Source of the DNA: Chitinophagaceae bacterium
GTDB lineage: Bacteria; Bacteroidota; Bacteroidia; Chitinophagales; Chitinophagaceae
DNA: 64,000 nucleotides
NCBI GenBank assembly: GCA_016720585.1
Contig: JADKKH010000005.1
Coordinates: forward strand, 406,099 to 470,098
Direction of reading: 5' to 3'
The translations under genes and the position numbers were made by a program. This document shows positions 7,793-16,410 of this stretch, in pieces (the stretch's first letter is position 1; every line of letters begins with the position of its first letter). The notes below the pieces were generated by a model. That model ran no database searches. It was not told the DNA's origin and saw only the letters and a program-made list of their open reading frames with translations.

Positions 7793-9586
7793 ATGACTAT
7801 ACCCCTTGAACGGTATCAGAAACAACTTGATGTACTGCGTGCTGAACTTAAAAAACTAGCCAAACAAAAATCCCTCCTGGGATGGCTCAGGTTTATCACA
7901 TTGGTTTCTGCTTTTCTGGCGCTATGGAAACTCTGGCCACTGGGACTTTTCATTGCGGTAACGGCGTTCTTATTGCTGACCGGACTGTTTCTTTTTATAC
8001 TTTCAAAGGATCTCCGCAACAATACTTCAATAGAAAATAACAACCGGCTTCAGCAGATCATCCGGACAGAAATAGACATACTGAACCATCATTTTACCCA
8101 CCTGCCTGATGGCAGTAAGTATAAACCTGAAGCACATGCGTATGCAAATGACCTGGATATTTTTGGCCGGGCTTCCCTGTACCAATATATAAACAGGACC
8201 TGCAGTGAACAGGGAAACAAACTTTTTGCTGACTGGCTGCTCGAGCCTGCAACTAAAGAAGTACTTAGGCAACGTCAGCTGGCTGTTAAAGAACTGGCAT
8301 CTGAAATGAACTGGCGCCAGCAACTACAGTCTTATGGTATGTCAGCTCCCGTTAACCTGTCAACACAACAAAAAATTGAAAACTGGTTCGGTCAGCCCGA
8401 ACAATTTATTAATAAATCGGGGTGGCAGGTCCTGCGTTTTTTATTACCTGTCATTAGCTGTACCACCCTTATTCTTTACATGGCCGATGTTATCTCAGCT
8501 GGTAATTTTTACGGGCTACTGATTATTTTTATAGCAGGTTCATTGGGTATTTCCAAATTAGTCATGCCGGCCTATTTACAACTTAATAAAATTGCCCGGG
8601 AATTAGAATCTCTGTCTGACAGTATCAAATGGATTGAGAAAAAAGAATTCAATAGTACCTTATTACAAGAACTAAGAAATAAATACAACACCGGTTCCCG
8701 TACGACCTCTCATGCAATCAACAAACTGAAAAAAATTCTCGACCTCCTCGATATACGCCTGAATCCGCTTGTCTTCCTCCCGTTAAACACATTCCTTTTC
8801 TGGGATCTGCAACAGGTCTTTGCTATGGAAAGATGGAAAAAAGAAAACAGGCCAAATGCCGCCAACTGGTTTACGGCCTTAGCAGAAATAGAAGCGCTTT
8901 CTTCGCTGGGTAATCTGTATTTTAATCATCCCGATTTCACTTTTCCTGTACTTTCAGAAAAAGAAGCCGTCTTTACAGCCGATTCAATAGGCCATCCGCT
9001 GCTGCAAAATGAAAAACGGGTGTGCAATTCCTTTTCAACAGAAGGATCCAGTCAAATTAACCTGGTAACAGGATCCAACATGGCGGGCAAAAGCACGTTC
9101 CTGAGAACGGTGGGGGTAAATATTGTTTTGGCCATGATGGGTTCCCCGGTATTAGCCAGATCACTGACACTCTCACCTATGAAAGTGTTAAGCAGCATGA
9201 GGGTTAGTGACAACCTGGAAGAAAGTACTTCAACATTTTATGCCGAACTGAAAAAACTGAAAGAAGTAATTGACGCCGTTAATAACGGGGAAAAAGTATT
9301 TTTTTTACTGGATGAAATTTTAAGAGGCACCAATTCCGGCGACAGGCACACCGGATCAACCGCACTGATAAAACAACTCATTCAACATCATGGAGCGGGG
9401 CTGATTGCCACCCATGACCTGGAATTAGCAAAACTCGCAGAAGAATTTCCCGTGAATATTCACAATTATCATTTTGATGTACAGGTGGCTCATGAAGAAT
9501 TATATTTTGATTATAAATTGAACAGAGGCATCTGCCGCAGCATGAATGCCTCTGTCCTGATGAAGAAGATCGGTATCGAATTATAA
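7793..9586 (+). CDS. MutS-family ATPase with N-terminal membrane segments
   Basis: 597 residues. The C-terminal MutS ATPase domain is clear: Walker A TGSNMAGKSTFLR near residue 427, Walker B FFLLDEILRGTNSGDR, and a His switch in LIATHDLELAKLAE. The MutS mismatch-recognition domain is absent. Instead the N-terminus has two TM helices (residues ~27-70) and two more hydrophobic segments (VLRFLLPVISCTTLILYM; LLIIFIAGSLGI). This matches the membrane-linked MutS-related proteins found widely in Bacteroidota, whose role is not established. It should not be called mutS. It converges with rseP, 2 bp apart. Confidence 0.88.
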   Translation: MTIPLERYQKQLDVLRAELKKLAKQKSLLGWLRFITLVSAFLALWKLWPLGLFIAVTAFLLLTGLFLFILSKDLRNNTSIENNNRLQQIIRTEIDILNHHFTHLPDGSKYKPEAHAYANDLDIFGRASLYQYINRTCSEQGNKLFADWLLEPATKEVLRQRQLAVKELASEMNWRQQLQSYGMSAPVNLSTQQKIENWFGQPEQFINKSGWQVLRFLLPVISCTTLILYMADVISAGNFYGLLIIFIAGSLGISKLVMPAYLQLNKIARELESLSDSIKWIEKKEFNSTLLQELRNKYNTGSRTTSHAINKLKKILDLLDIRLNPLVFLPLNTFLFWDLQQVFAMERWKKENRPNAANWFTALAEIEALSSLGNLYFNHPDFTFPVLSEKEAVFTADSIGHPLLQNEKRVCNSFSTEGSSQINLVTGSNMAGKSTFLRTVGVNIVLAMMGSPVLARSLTLSPMKVLSSMRVSDNLEESTSTFYAELKKLKEVIDAVNNGEKVFFLLDEILRGTNSGDRHTGSTALIKQLIQHHGAGLIATHDLELAKLAEEFPVNIHNYHFDVQVAHEELYFDYKLNRGICRSMNASVLMKKIGIEL

Positions 9587-9588
9587 TA

Positions 9589-10959
9589 TCATTTAAATAT
9601 TCTCCAGATATCCAGCCCCATGGCATAGGCCATCAGTCCTAATAACAATACCATGCCCACCATCTGGGCATACTCCAGGAATTTATCACTGGGTTTACGG
9701 CCGGTAATCATTTCTAATAAGGTGAATAAGGCATGACCGCCATCCAGACCGGGGATAGGTAAAATATTCATGAATGCGAGAATAATACTGAACACAGCGG
9801 TAAGTGTCCAGAATATCTGCCAATCCCAAAATCCGGGATAAATACCCCCGATACTCAATACACTGCCCACCGATTCGCTGGCTTTTGCTTTCCCGTTAAA
9901 GAGTTGTTTCAGCCCCTTCATATAATTACCTAAAGTATTCCAGCATTCCCTGAACCCTGCCGGAATAGCCTCGAAAAATGAATACTTTGTTGTTTCATAT
10001 TTGAAACCCATTTGCTCAAGGCTCCTTGCATTTACACCCAGACGTCCATCGGAATCCAACATAACAGGTATGTTTAACGTGTCCGTATTTCTTAAAACAG
10101 CCAGCGTTATTTTTTCATTTTTCTTACCGGTTACCAGCTTTTTAAAATCATTATAATACAAAGCAGCCGCTCCGTTAACCCCGATGATCCTATCTCCTGC
10201 CCGGATACCGGCCTTTTCAGCAGGTGAGTTTTTTGCAAATTTTTCAACAATAAAATGAGCCCTGATCGTCACAAAATCGCCGGCACTTCTTGAATTCAGT
10301 TTTCGAACAATCTTTTCATCATACGATAGATTCACGACACTATCGTTCCTCTTTACCGATATAATGCTGGCCCCTTCATTGTAAACGATATCTCCCCGTA
10401 GTTTCAAAAGATTTTTCACTTCCTTATCACCCACTTTAAGAAGGATATCTCCATCCCTCAATCCAATTGTCTGTGCAAGACTATCCGCAACAATTCCGTA
10501 TCTGGCATTGGAAGGCGGCATATATTCCTTTCCCCAAACCCATAATATGGCAATGAAAATAAGGATGGCCAGTATAATATTGACAACTATCCCCCCCAGC
10601 ATGATAATTAACCGTTGCCAGGCAGGCTTACTGCGAAACTCGAAAGGCTGTGGCGGAAGTTTCATCTGTTCTTTATCCATACTCTCATCAATCATCCCCG
10701 AAATTTTCACATAACCGCCCAGGGGAATCCAGCCCAGGCCATATTCAGTTTCGCCTTTTTTCTTTTTCCATAAAGAAAACCAGGGATTAAAAAACAAATA
10801 GAATTTCTCAACGCGGCACTTAAACCATTTGGCAGTTATGTAATGCCCGAATTCATGCAGCAAAATGAGAATTGAAAATGACAGGATAAACTGAGCTGCT
10901 TTCACACCAACAGTACTCCAGTCAATGGCTAATAAATAATTCATAGTATTAAAAAACAT
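9589..10959 (-). CDS. rseP: RseP-type site-2 zinc metalloprotease
   Basis: A 456-residue inner-membrane M50 protease that cuts anti-sigma factors or other membrane proteins inside the bilayer. The zinc motif HEFGH (H35, E36, H39) lies in the first TM helix and the third ligand is in the LDG motif (PIPGLDGGHALF) near the C-terminus. Between them are PDZ-like segments (GIVADSLAQTIGLRDGDILL and SPAEKAGIRAGDRIIGVNG). Met6 (MNYLLAIDW) is an equally good start. It lies 22 bp downstream of dxr, the pairing common in many bacteria. Confidence 0.93.
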   Translation of the reverse strand: MFFNTMNYLLAIDWSTVGVKAAQFILSFSILILLHEFGHYITAKWFKCRVEKFYLFFNPWFSLWKKKKGETEYGLGWIPLGGYVKISGMIDESMDKEQMKLPPQPFEFRSKPAWQRLIIMLGGIVVNIILAILIFIAILWVWGKEYMPPSNARYGIVADSLAQTIGLRDGDILLKVGDKEVKNLLKLRGDIVYNEGASIISVKRNDSVVNLSYDEKIVRKLNSRSAGDFVTIRAHFIVEKFAKNSPAEKAGIRAGDRIIGVNGAAALYYNDFKKLVTGKKNEKITLAVLRNTDTLNIPVMLDSDGRLGVNARSLEQMGFKYETTKYSFFEAIPAGFRECWNTLGNYMKGLKQLFNGKAKASESVGSVLSIGGIYPGFWDWQIFWTLTAVFSIILAFMNILPIPGLDGGHALFTLLEMITGRKPSDKFLEYAQMVGMVLLLGLMAYAMGLDIWRIFK

Positions 10960-10981
10960 CCCAACCGCAGGTTGGGAACTT

Positions 10982-12151
10982 TTAGAGTTTAATTATATCG
11001 GCTGCAAAGTTACGGGCCTCACCATCGCTGTCAAAATATTCCTCCAAAGTGGGTTTCGCGATGAACGTAATATTCTGCATGGTTTTTTCAATCACATCGG
11101 TCATATCCAGAAAGTTGATACGGTTGCGCAGAAAGGCATACACTGCAATTTCGTTTGCCGCATTCATTACACAGGGCAGGTTGCCACCCTTATTCAATGC
11201 CTCCATGGACAAAGCGAGATTTCTGAAAGTCTTAACATCAGGCTCTTCAAATGTCAGGTTGTTTACTTTTTTAAAATCATACCGGGGAAAATCATTCTTT
11301 ATTCTTTTAGGGAACGCCAGTGCATACTGTATCGGAAGTTTCATATCCGGTAATCCCATCTGCGCTTTAATACTACCATCTTCAAACTGTACCATACTGT
11401 GAATAATACTCTGCGGGTGTATGACTACCTGGATCTGTTCAGGTTTTAAATTGAAGAGCCATTTGGCTTCGATCATTTCAAGTCCTTTGTTCATCAGCGT
11501 AGCTGAATCAATGGTGATCTTTGCGCCCATGGTCCAGTTGGGATGTTGCAACGCATGTTCCTTTTTTACATTAACCAGGTAGTTGGGTTTGCGGCCTATA
11601 AATGGCCCGCCTGAGGCCGTGAGAATGATCTTTTCAATCCTGTTTCGGGTTTCACCCACGAGGCATTGAAATATTGCCGAGTGCTCGGAATCAACCGGGA
11701 TAATAGGCACCTTGTTTTCTACGGCTTTCCGCATGATTATGTCACCCGCCACTACCAGGGTTTCTTTGTTGGCTAATGCCACGACTTTCCCGTTTTCAAT
11801 AGCTTTTAATGTCGGTCGTAAGCCTGCATAACCCACAATCCCGGCAAGCATCAGGTCATAACAATCCATTGCGGCAACTTCTACCAATGCTTTCTCACCG
11901 GTAAAAACTTTTATTCCTGTATGAGCGAGTGCTTCTTTGACTTTTCCGTATTTCCGTTCATCACCGATTACGACAAGGTTCGGATTAAATTTCAGGGCCT
12001 GTTGCACCAGCAACTCATCATTGGTTTGTGCAGTAAGTACTTCAGCACTGAACAAACCGGGATTTGCAGCGATTACTTCAAGCGCCTGGGTGCCTATAGA
12101 ACCTGTTGACCCAAATAGGGCAATTCGTTTGGTAGGTTGTTCTGGAGTCAT
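10982..12151 (-). CDS. dxr: 1-deoxy-D-xylulose 5-phosphate reductoisomerase
   Basis: 389 residues. It catalyses the NADPH-dependent step from DXP to MEP in the non-mevalonate isoprenoid pathway. The N-terminal Rossmann motif GSTGSIGTQALEVI, the metal/substrate motif PVDSEHSAIFQ, and the HPQSIIHSMV and NAANEIAVYAF stretches are all typical of IspC/Dxr at normal length. The gap to the upstream GH3 gene is 4 bp, so the GH3-dxr-rseP order is probably one transcript. Confidence 0.96.
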   Translation of the reverse strand: MTPEQPTKRIALFGSTGSIGTQALEVIAANPGLFSAEVLTAQTNDELLVQQALKFNPNLVVIGDERKYGKVKEALAHTGIKVFTGEKALVEVAAMDCYDLMLAGIVGYAGLRPTLKAIENGKVVALANKETLVVAGDIIMRKAVENKVPIIPVDSEHSAIFQCLVGETRNRIEKIILTASGGPFIGRKPNYLVNVKKEHALQHPNWTMGAKITIDSATLMNKGLEMIEAKWLFNLKPEQIQVVIHPQSIIHSMVQFEDGSIKAQMGLPDMKLPIQYALAFPKRIKNDFPRYDFKKVNNLTFEEPDVKTFRNLALSMEALNKGGNLPCVMNAANEIAVYAFLRNRINFLDMTDVIEKTMQNITFIAKPTLEEYFDSDGEARNFAADIIKL

Positions 12152-12155
12152 TGCG

Positions 12156-13664
12156 TTAAACAGTCCATAATTTTTCAGTCCATTGTTTTAATGCATCAGC
12201 AATTTTTCTGTCATTGCTTAACCGGGGCACTTTATTCTGGCCACCCAATTTACCGATTGATTTCATGTAATCAATAAATCCGTTTTTGCAAACGGGGGTA
12301 ATTTTTAACGGCGAAAGAATATGCCCGCTAATCAAATCATCATAGTACACATTTTTTTCCCTGAGGAATTGATCCAGACTGGCAGCAAACGATGATAGAT
12401 CATCGGGTTTATTTTCAAACTCTACAAACCACTCATGATAAGATTTTCCATCATCACCACTTACAAAAGGTGCCACTGTAAACTCGGTAACATGAACCTG
12501 TTCCGTTTCTGCGGCCCTGAGCATACTGGCTTCAACTTCTTCCCCAATCACATGTTCTCCAAAAGCGGAAATGAAATGCCGGGTTCTTCCTGTAACGACT
12601 AAACGATACGGATCAACGGATAGAAATTTTACCGTATCGCCCAGGTCATAACCCCAAAGGCCGGCATTGCTGGTAATAATCAGTGCATAATTTTCGCCCA
12701 CTTTCACATCCTGCAGGGACAACCGGGTCGGGTTTTCATTAAAAATTTCCCCGGCAGGTACAAATTCATAAAATATCCCGCTATTGGTATTCAATAATAA
12801 TCCTTCTGAGTTCTGTGAATCCTGGAAAGCAAAAAACCCTTCGCTGGCGGGAAACAATTCGATGGTATCAACCTTTCTTCCGATACTTTCCATCAGCTTC
12901 GCTTTGTAGGGTTCAAAATTTACGCCACCCTGCACCATAACACTAAAGTTGGGAAACAACTCACCCACTTTCTTTCCACTTTTCCTGATCAATTCATCAA
13001 AGTACATCTGCATCCAGGGGGGAATACCGCTGATGAGTGTCATGTTCTGGCTAATGGTTTCCTCTACAATTTGCGTCAGTTTGGATTCCCAGTCATCAAT
13101 GCAATTTGTTTCATAAGATGGCATCTGGTTGGTGCGGAGATATTTCGGTACATGATGGTTCACAATACCGCTTAGCCTGCCGGTAGGAATGCCCCCCACC
13201 CTTTCCAATTCCGGCGAACCGGAGAGAAAGATCAGTTTACCATCAGCGAATTTAGTATTCCCGGTTTCAGCCATGTAACAAAGCAGGGCGTTACGGGCTG
13301 TATTTATATGGTTAGGAATCGAGTCTTTAGTGATGGGAATATACTTGGTGCCGCTGGTTGTGCCTGAGGTTTTGGCAAAATAGATGGGTTTGCCTTTCCA
13401 GAGTACATTGTGCCGCCCTTCTTTGATTTTCTCGACCCAGGGCTTCATTTGCTCATAATCCCGGATAGGGATCGCCTGCCGGAATTCCCTATAGTTGTCC
13501 ACTTTCTCCAATCGGGCCTCTTTACCAATATCGGTGGTCCGGCCTGTTTTAAGGAGGGTTTTCAGGATATTTTCCTGGTCAGCCACCGCTGTGGTCATCC
13601 CTTTTCGGATACCTTTATATATATAAGAAGCAAACGGCCTGGCTAAGAAAGACTTGATTTTCAT
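12156..13664 (-). CDS. GH3-family acyl-adenylating protein
   Basis: 502 residues of the GH3 (auxin-responsive promoter) family, ANL-type enzymes that adenylate a carboxylic acid and couple it to an amine. The ATP-binding loop is KTSGTTSGTKYIPIT at about residue 110. ELFPASEGFFAFQ and GYDLGDTVKF correspond to later nucleotide-contact motifs. The family is common in Bacteroidota, but its bacterial substrate is not known. It is the first gene of the run leading into dxr and rseP. Confidence 0.88.
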   Translation of the reverse strand: MKIKSFLARPFASYIYKGIRKGMTTAVADQENILKTLLKTGRTTDIGKEARLEKVDNYREFRQAIPIRDYEQMKPWVEKIKEGRHNVLWKGKPIYFAKTSGTTSGTKYIPITKDSIPNHINTARNALLCYMAETGNTKFADGKLIFLSGSPELERVGGIPTGRLSGIVNHHVPKYLRTNQMPSYETNCIDDWESKLTQIVEETISQNMTLISGIPPWMQMYFDELIRKSGKKVGELFPNFSVMVQGGVNFEPYKAKLMESIGRKVDTIELFPASEGFFAFQDSQNSEGLLLNTNSGIFYEFVPAGEIFNENPTRLSLQDVKVGENYALIITSNAGLWGYDLGDTVKFLSVDPYRLVVTGRTRHFISAFGEHVIGEEVEASMLRAAETEQVHVTEFTVAPFVSGDDGKSYHEWFVEFENKPDDLSSFAASLDQFLREKNVYYDDLISGHILSPLKITPVCKNGFIDYMKSIGKLGGQNKVPRLSNDRKIADALKQWTEKLWTV

Positions 13665-13758
13665 ACTTTATGCTTAGAGAACCTTTAGGCGGCTACAAAT
13701 ATAACGGATGACAGGCCAAAGAGGGGTCATTTAATGTTCATAAATCTTTGATTACCCG

Positions 13759-13789
13759 TTTGCCGGTACAAACTTTCTCCTTACCTTTG
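13759..13789 (+). promoter_or_regulatory. Bacteroidota-type promoter for rplU-rpmA
   Basis: TTG at 13760-13762, then 19 nt, then TACCTTTG at 13782-13789. This matches the -33/-7 TTG-N19-TAnnTTTG consensus of the Bacteroidota primary sigma factor. Transcription would start just after, giving a leader of about 60 nt before rplU. Confidence 0.75.
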
Positions 13790-13854
13790 CCTCCCGAAAT
13801 CCTGAGCTTAAAGTATATTTAAGAGCTGAAAGTGAGGGACTAAATTTTAATAGT

Positions 13855-14154
13855 ATGATAGCTGTAATAAAAGTGGCCGGACAACAGTATAAAGTGGAAA
13901 AAGACCAGACGCTGTATGTACCCCGCCTGGAAGGTAAAGCCGGTGATGCTGTAGACCTGGAAGTTTTATTGGCCGATGCCAATGGAAGTCTTTCTACAGG
14001 TTCCTCCATAAAAACAACCGTCCAGGCAGAGATCGTTGACCAGGTTAAAGGTGATACCGTGATTGCCTACAAACAAAAAAGAAGAAAAGGTTTTCACAAA
14101 AAGAAAGGTCATCGCACAGCTTATACAAAAATTAAAGTAACCAGCATTGCCTGA
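13855..14154 (+). CDS. rplU: 50S ribosomal protein L21
   Basis: 99 residues starting MIAVIKVAGQQYKVEKDQ, the classical L21 N-terminus, with the basic RRKGFHKKKGHR segment that contacts 23S rRNA. It is followed 44 bp later by rpmA (L27), the universal pairing. Length is slightly below the usual 101-105. A consensus promoter lies about 65 bp upstream. Confidence 0.97.
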   Translation: MIAVIKVAGQQYKVEKDQTLYVPRLEGKAGDAVDLEVLLADANGSLSTGSSIKTTVQAEIVDQVKGDTVIAYKQKRRKGFHKKKGHRTAYTKIKVTSIA

Positions 14155-14198
14155 TGCAATCAAATTAACCCAAGTACTAATTTTTAAAACTTCGAATC

Positions 14199-14459
14199 AT
14201 GGCACATAAAAAAGGTGAAGGCAGCGTAAAAAACAACCGCGACTCTCAAAGCAAACGCCTTGGTGTAAAAATCTTTGGTGGCCAGGCTGCTATTTCCGGT
14301 AACATTATTGTTCGTCAGCGCGGCACGGTTTATCATCCCGGAAAAAATGTAGGCGTTGGAAAAGACTTCACCTTATTTGCATTAAGCGATGGTGTTGTTG
14401 AATTTCGCAAAGCAAAAAATGACCGGACTTATGTTTCTGTAGCCGTTGCTGAAGCATAA
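14199..14459 (+). CDS. rpmA: 50S ribosomal protein L27
   Basis: 86 residues starting MAHKKGEGSVKNNRDSQSKR, without the N-terminal extension that is proteolysed in Firmicutes. GQAAISGNIIVRQRG and YHPGKNVGVGKD are typical of L27 close to the peptidyl-transferase centre. Co-transcribed with rplU. Confidence 0.97.
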   Translation: MAHKKGEGSVKNNRDSQSKRLGVKIFGGQAAISGNIIVRQRGTVYHPGKNVGVGKDFTLFALSDGVVEFRKAKNDRTYVSVAVAEA

Positions 14460-14568
14460 GCATTTTCTCCCTGTTTGGAATTTTGTGGAAAAAAAATTTG
14501 GGTAGTATGAAATAATTGTTACTTTTACTATCGTTAACCCATTTTTACTAACATTAAATTCTAACAAA

Positions 14569-14640
14569 ATGGCTACTAAGAAAAAAGCTGCAAAGAAAAA
14601 AGCTGCTCCTAAGAAGAAAGCTGCTAAGAAAAAGAAATAA
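14569..14640 (+). CDS. 23-residue Lys/Ala/Pro-rich peptide (histone H1-tail-like)
   Basis: ATG at 14569 opens a 24-codon frame reading MATKKKAAKKKAAPKKKAAK, then KKK and TAA. It has about 13 lysines and no acidic residues. The AT-rich leader (ATTCTAACAAA) resembles Bacteroidota initiation regions, and a strong terminator follows 25 bp after the stop, which supports a real short gene. It sits 109 bp after rpmA and could be read from the same promoter. The composition resembles the C-terminal tail of histone H1 and HU-like extensions. A role as a nucleic-acid-binding peptide is inference only. Confidence 0.65.
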   Translation: MATKKKAAKKKAAPKKKAAKKKK

Positions 14641-14664
14641 GTTTAAGGCAAACTTAAACACGAC

Positions 14665-14695
14665 AAAAAGTCTCACCTCTGGTGAGACTTTTTTT
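14665..14695 (+). terminator. Rho-independent terminator
   Basis: AGTCTCACC and GGTGAGACT form a perfect 9-bp stem around TCT, followed by a run of seven T. It closes the rplU-rpmA-peptide unit. The A-run in front also allows function on the other strand. Confidence 0.9.
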
Positions 14696-14730
14696 ATGCG
14701 CGCCCTTTTAATAATTGCTAAATTAGCCGT

Positions 14731-16410
14731 ATGGAAAATGCCGCCATCGCCGATAATTTTGACCTCCTTGCCAGGCTGATGGACATCCACGGCGAAAACT
14801 CATTTAAGTCGAAAACCTTTGCTGTAGCGGCTTTCAACATAGAGAAACTGCCCATGCCGTTAAAAGAAACACCCCGGGAAAAACTTTTCACCATCCGGGG
14901 TATTGGTGAGAGTATTGGCCGTAAAGTAATCGAGATGCTGGACACCGGCCAGTTAGAAATGCTGAATGAATACATCCTTAAAACACCACCCGGTGTTATT
15001 GAAATGCTGAACATAAAAGGCATCGGTCCCAAAAAAATTAATACCATCTGGAAACAAATGGAGATAGAATCGGTGGGCGAATTGCTGTATGCCTGCGACG
15101 AAAACCGGTTGACCCTTTTTAAGGGATTTGGTGAAAAAACCCAGAAAAACGTCCGGGAGGCCATAAATTTTTATTTTTCGAACCAGGGTCATTTTTTGTA
15201 TGCGCAACTGGAGGAAGTGTTCCCGCAGATTGAAAACTACCTGCAGAAATTATTTTCTCCCGAAAAAATAAAAGTAACCGGAGCTTACAGAAGACAAGCT
15301 GTAACAATTGAAGAACTGGAATTTGTAATTGCAGAAACGAATGAAAAAATAAAACCAAAATTTCAAACGGCACAACCGCCTGAGTTGCTGGAAGAAAATA
15401 CGGACAACTTACTATATAAGTTGAGGAATGGACTAAAGCTTCGTTTATTTACCGGCAAAGAAAATTTTACGCAAAAACAGTTTCTCACAACAGGCAGTAA
15501 GGAATTCATTAAGGCCTTTCAAAAATCATTTCCGGATGTAAACTATTCATCCGGCAATAACGATGAAACCGTTTTTACTGAAGCCGACATACCTTATATA
15601 CCCCCCTGTCTGAGAGAGACTGCAGCTGTTATTGAAAAGGCTAAACAGAATACCCTTCCGGAATTGATTCAAACGGTCGATATATGTTCTATTATCCATA
15701 GTCACAGTAACTGGAGCGATGGAAGCAATACTATTGATGAGATGGCCCGGGAGTGTATCAAACGGGGTTTTGAATACCTGGTTATCTCCGACCACTCCCA
15801 ATCGGCTTTTTATGCCAATGGCCTGAAAGAAGACCGGATACGGGAGCAACAACGGCATATTGACGCATTGAACCGGGACCTGGCCCCATTTAAAATCTTT
15901 AAAAGTATTGAAAGTGATATACTAAATGATGGCAGCCTGGATTATCCCGAACCGGTATTAAAAACCTTTGATCTTGTGATCGCTTCTGTACACAGCAACC
16001 TGAAAATGACGGAAGAAAAAGCCATGAAGCGTTTGATAGCAGCTATTGAAAATCCTTACACTACTATTCTCGGTCATATGACAGGCCGGCTGCTCCTGAG
16101 CCGTAATGGCTACCCGGTAGACCATAAAAAAATAATCGAGGCCTGCGCCGCCAATAATGTTGTTATAGAATTGAATGCCCACCCCCGCCGCCTGGATATT
16201 GACTGGACATGGATCGATTTTGCCCTGGAAAAAAAAGTCTTACTCTCCATTGACCCGGACGCACATTCTTTAGATGGTTATGATGATGTGAAATACGGGG
16301 TGCTGGCTGCACAAAAAGGGGGGATGATGAAGGAAAATAATTTGAGCAGTTTTACTTTGAAGCAATTTGAAGTTTGGCTGGAGAAAACCAGAATATTGAA
16401 AAATATTTAA
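14731..16410 (+). CDS. PolX-like protein with HhH repeats and PHP phosphoesterase domain
   Basis: 559 residues in PolX layout. The N-terminal helix-hairpin-helix region (IRGIGESIGRK, IKGIGPKKINTIW, FKGFGEKTQKNV) comes first. A polymerase-beta-like middle follows, then a C-terminal PHP domain with HSHSNWSDGSNTI, SDHSQSAFYANGL and IELNAHPRRLDIDW, the metal-binding motifs of the 3'-5' exonuclease. In the middle, the segment that should hold the catalytic Asp residues reads GAYRRQAVTIEELEFVIAE. The usual GDIDIL-type acidic motif is lost, so polymerase activity is doubtful while nuclease activity is plausible. It overlaps the convergent kinase gene by 4 bp. Confidence 0.88.
   Translation: MENAAIADNFDLLARLMDIHGENSFKSKTFAVAAFNIEKLPMPLKETPREKLFTIRGIGESIGRKVIEMLDTGQLEMLNEYILKTPPGVIEMLNIKGIGPKKINTIWKQMEIESVGELLYACDENRLTLFKGFGEKTQKNVREAINFYFSNQGHFLYAQLEEVFPQIENYLQKLFSPEKIKVTGAYRRQAVTIEELEFVIAETNEKIKPKFQTAQPPELLEENTDNLLYKLRNGLKLRLFTGKENFTQKQFLTTGSKEFIKAFQKSFPDVNYSSGNNDETVFTEADIPYIPPCLRETAAVIEKAKQNTLPELIQTVDICSIIHSHSNWSDGSNTIDEMARECIKRGFEYLVISDHSQSAFYANGLKEDRIREQQRHIDALNRDLAPFKIFKSIESDILNDGSLDYPEPVLKTFDLVIASVHSNLKMTEEKAMKRLIAAIENPYTTILGHMTGRLLLSRNGYPVDHKKIIEACAANNVVIELNAHPRRLDIDWTWIDFALEKKVLLSIDPDAHSLDGYDDVKYGVLAAQKGGMMKENNLSSFTLKQFEVWLEKTRILKNI

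Noticed and set aside
7793..9586. Annotating the MutS-like ATPase as mismatch-repair MutS
   Set aside because: The mismatch-recognition domain is missing and TM helices are present instead.
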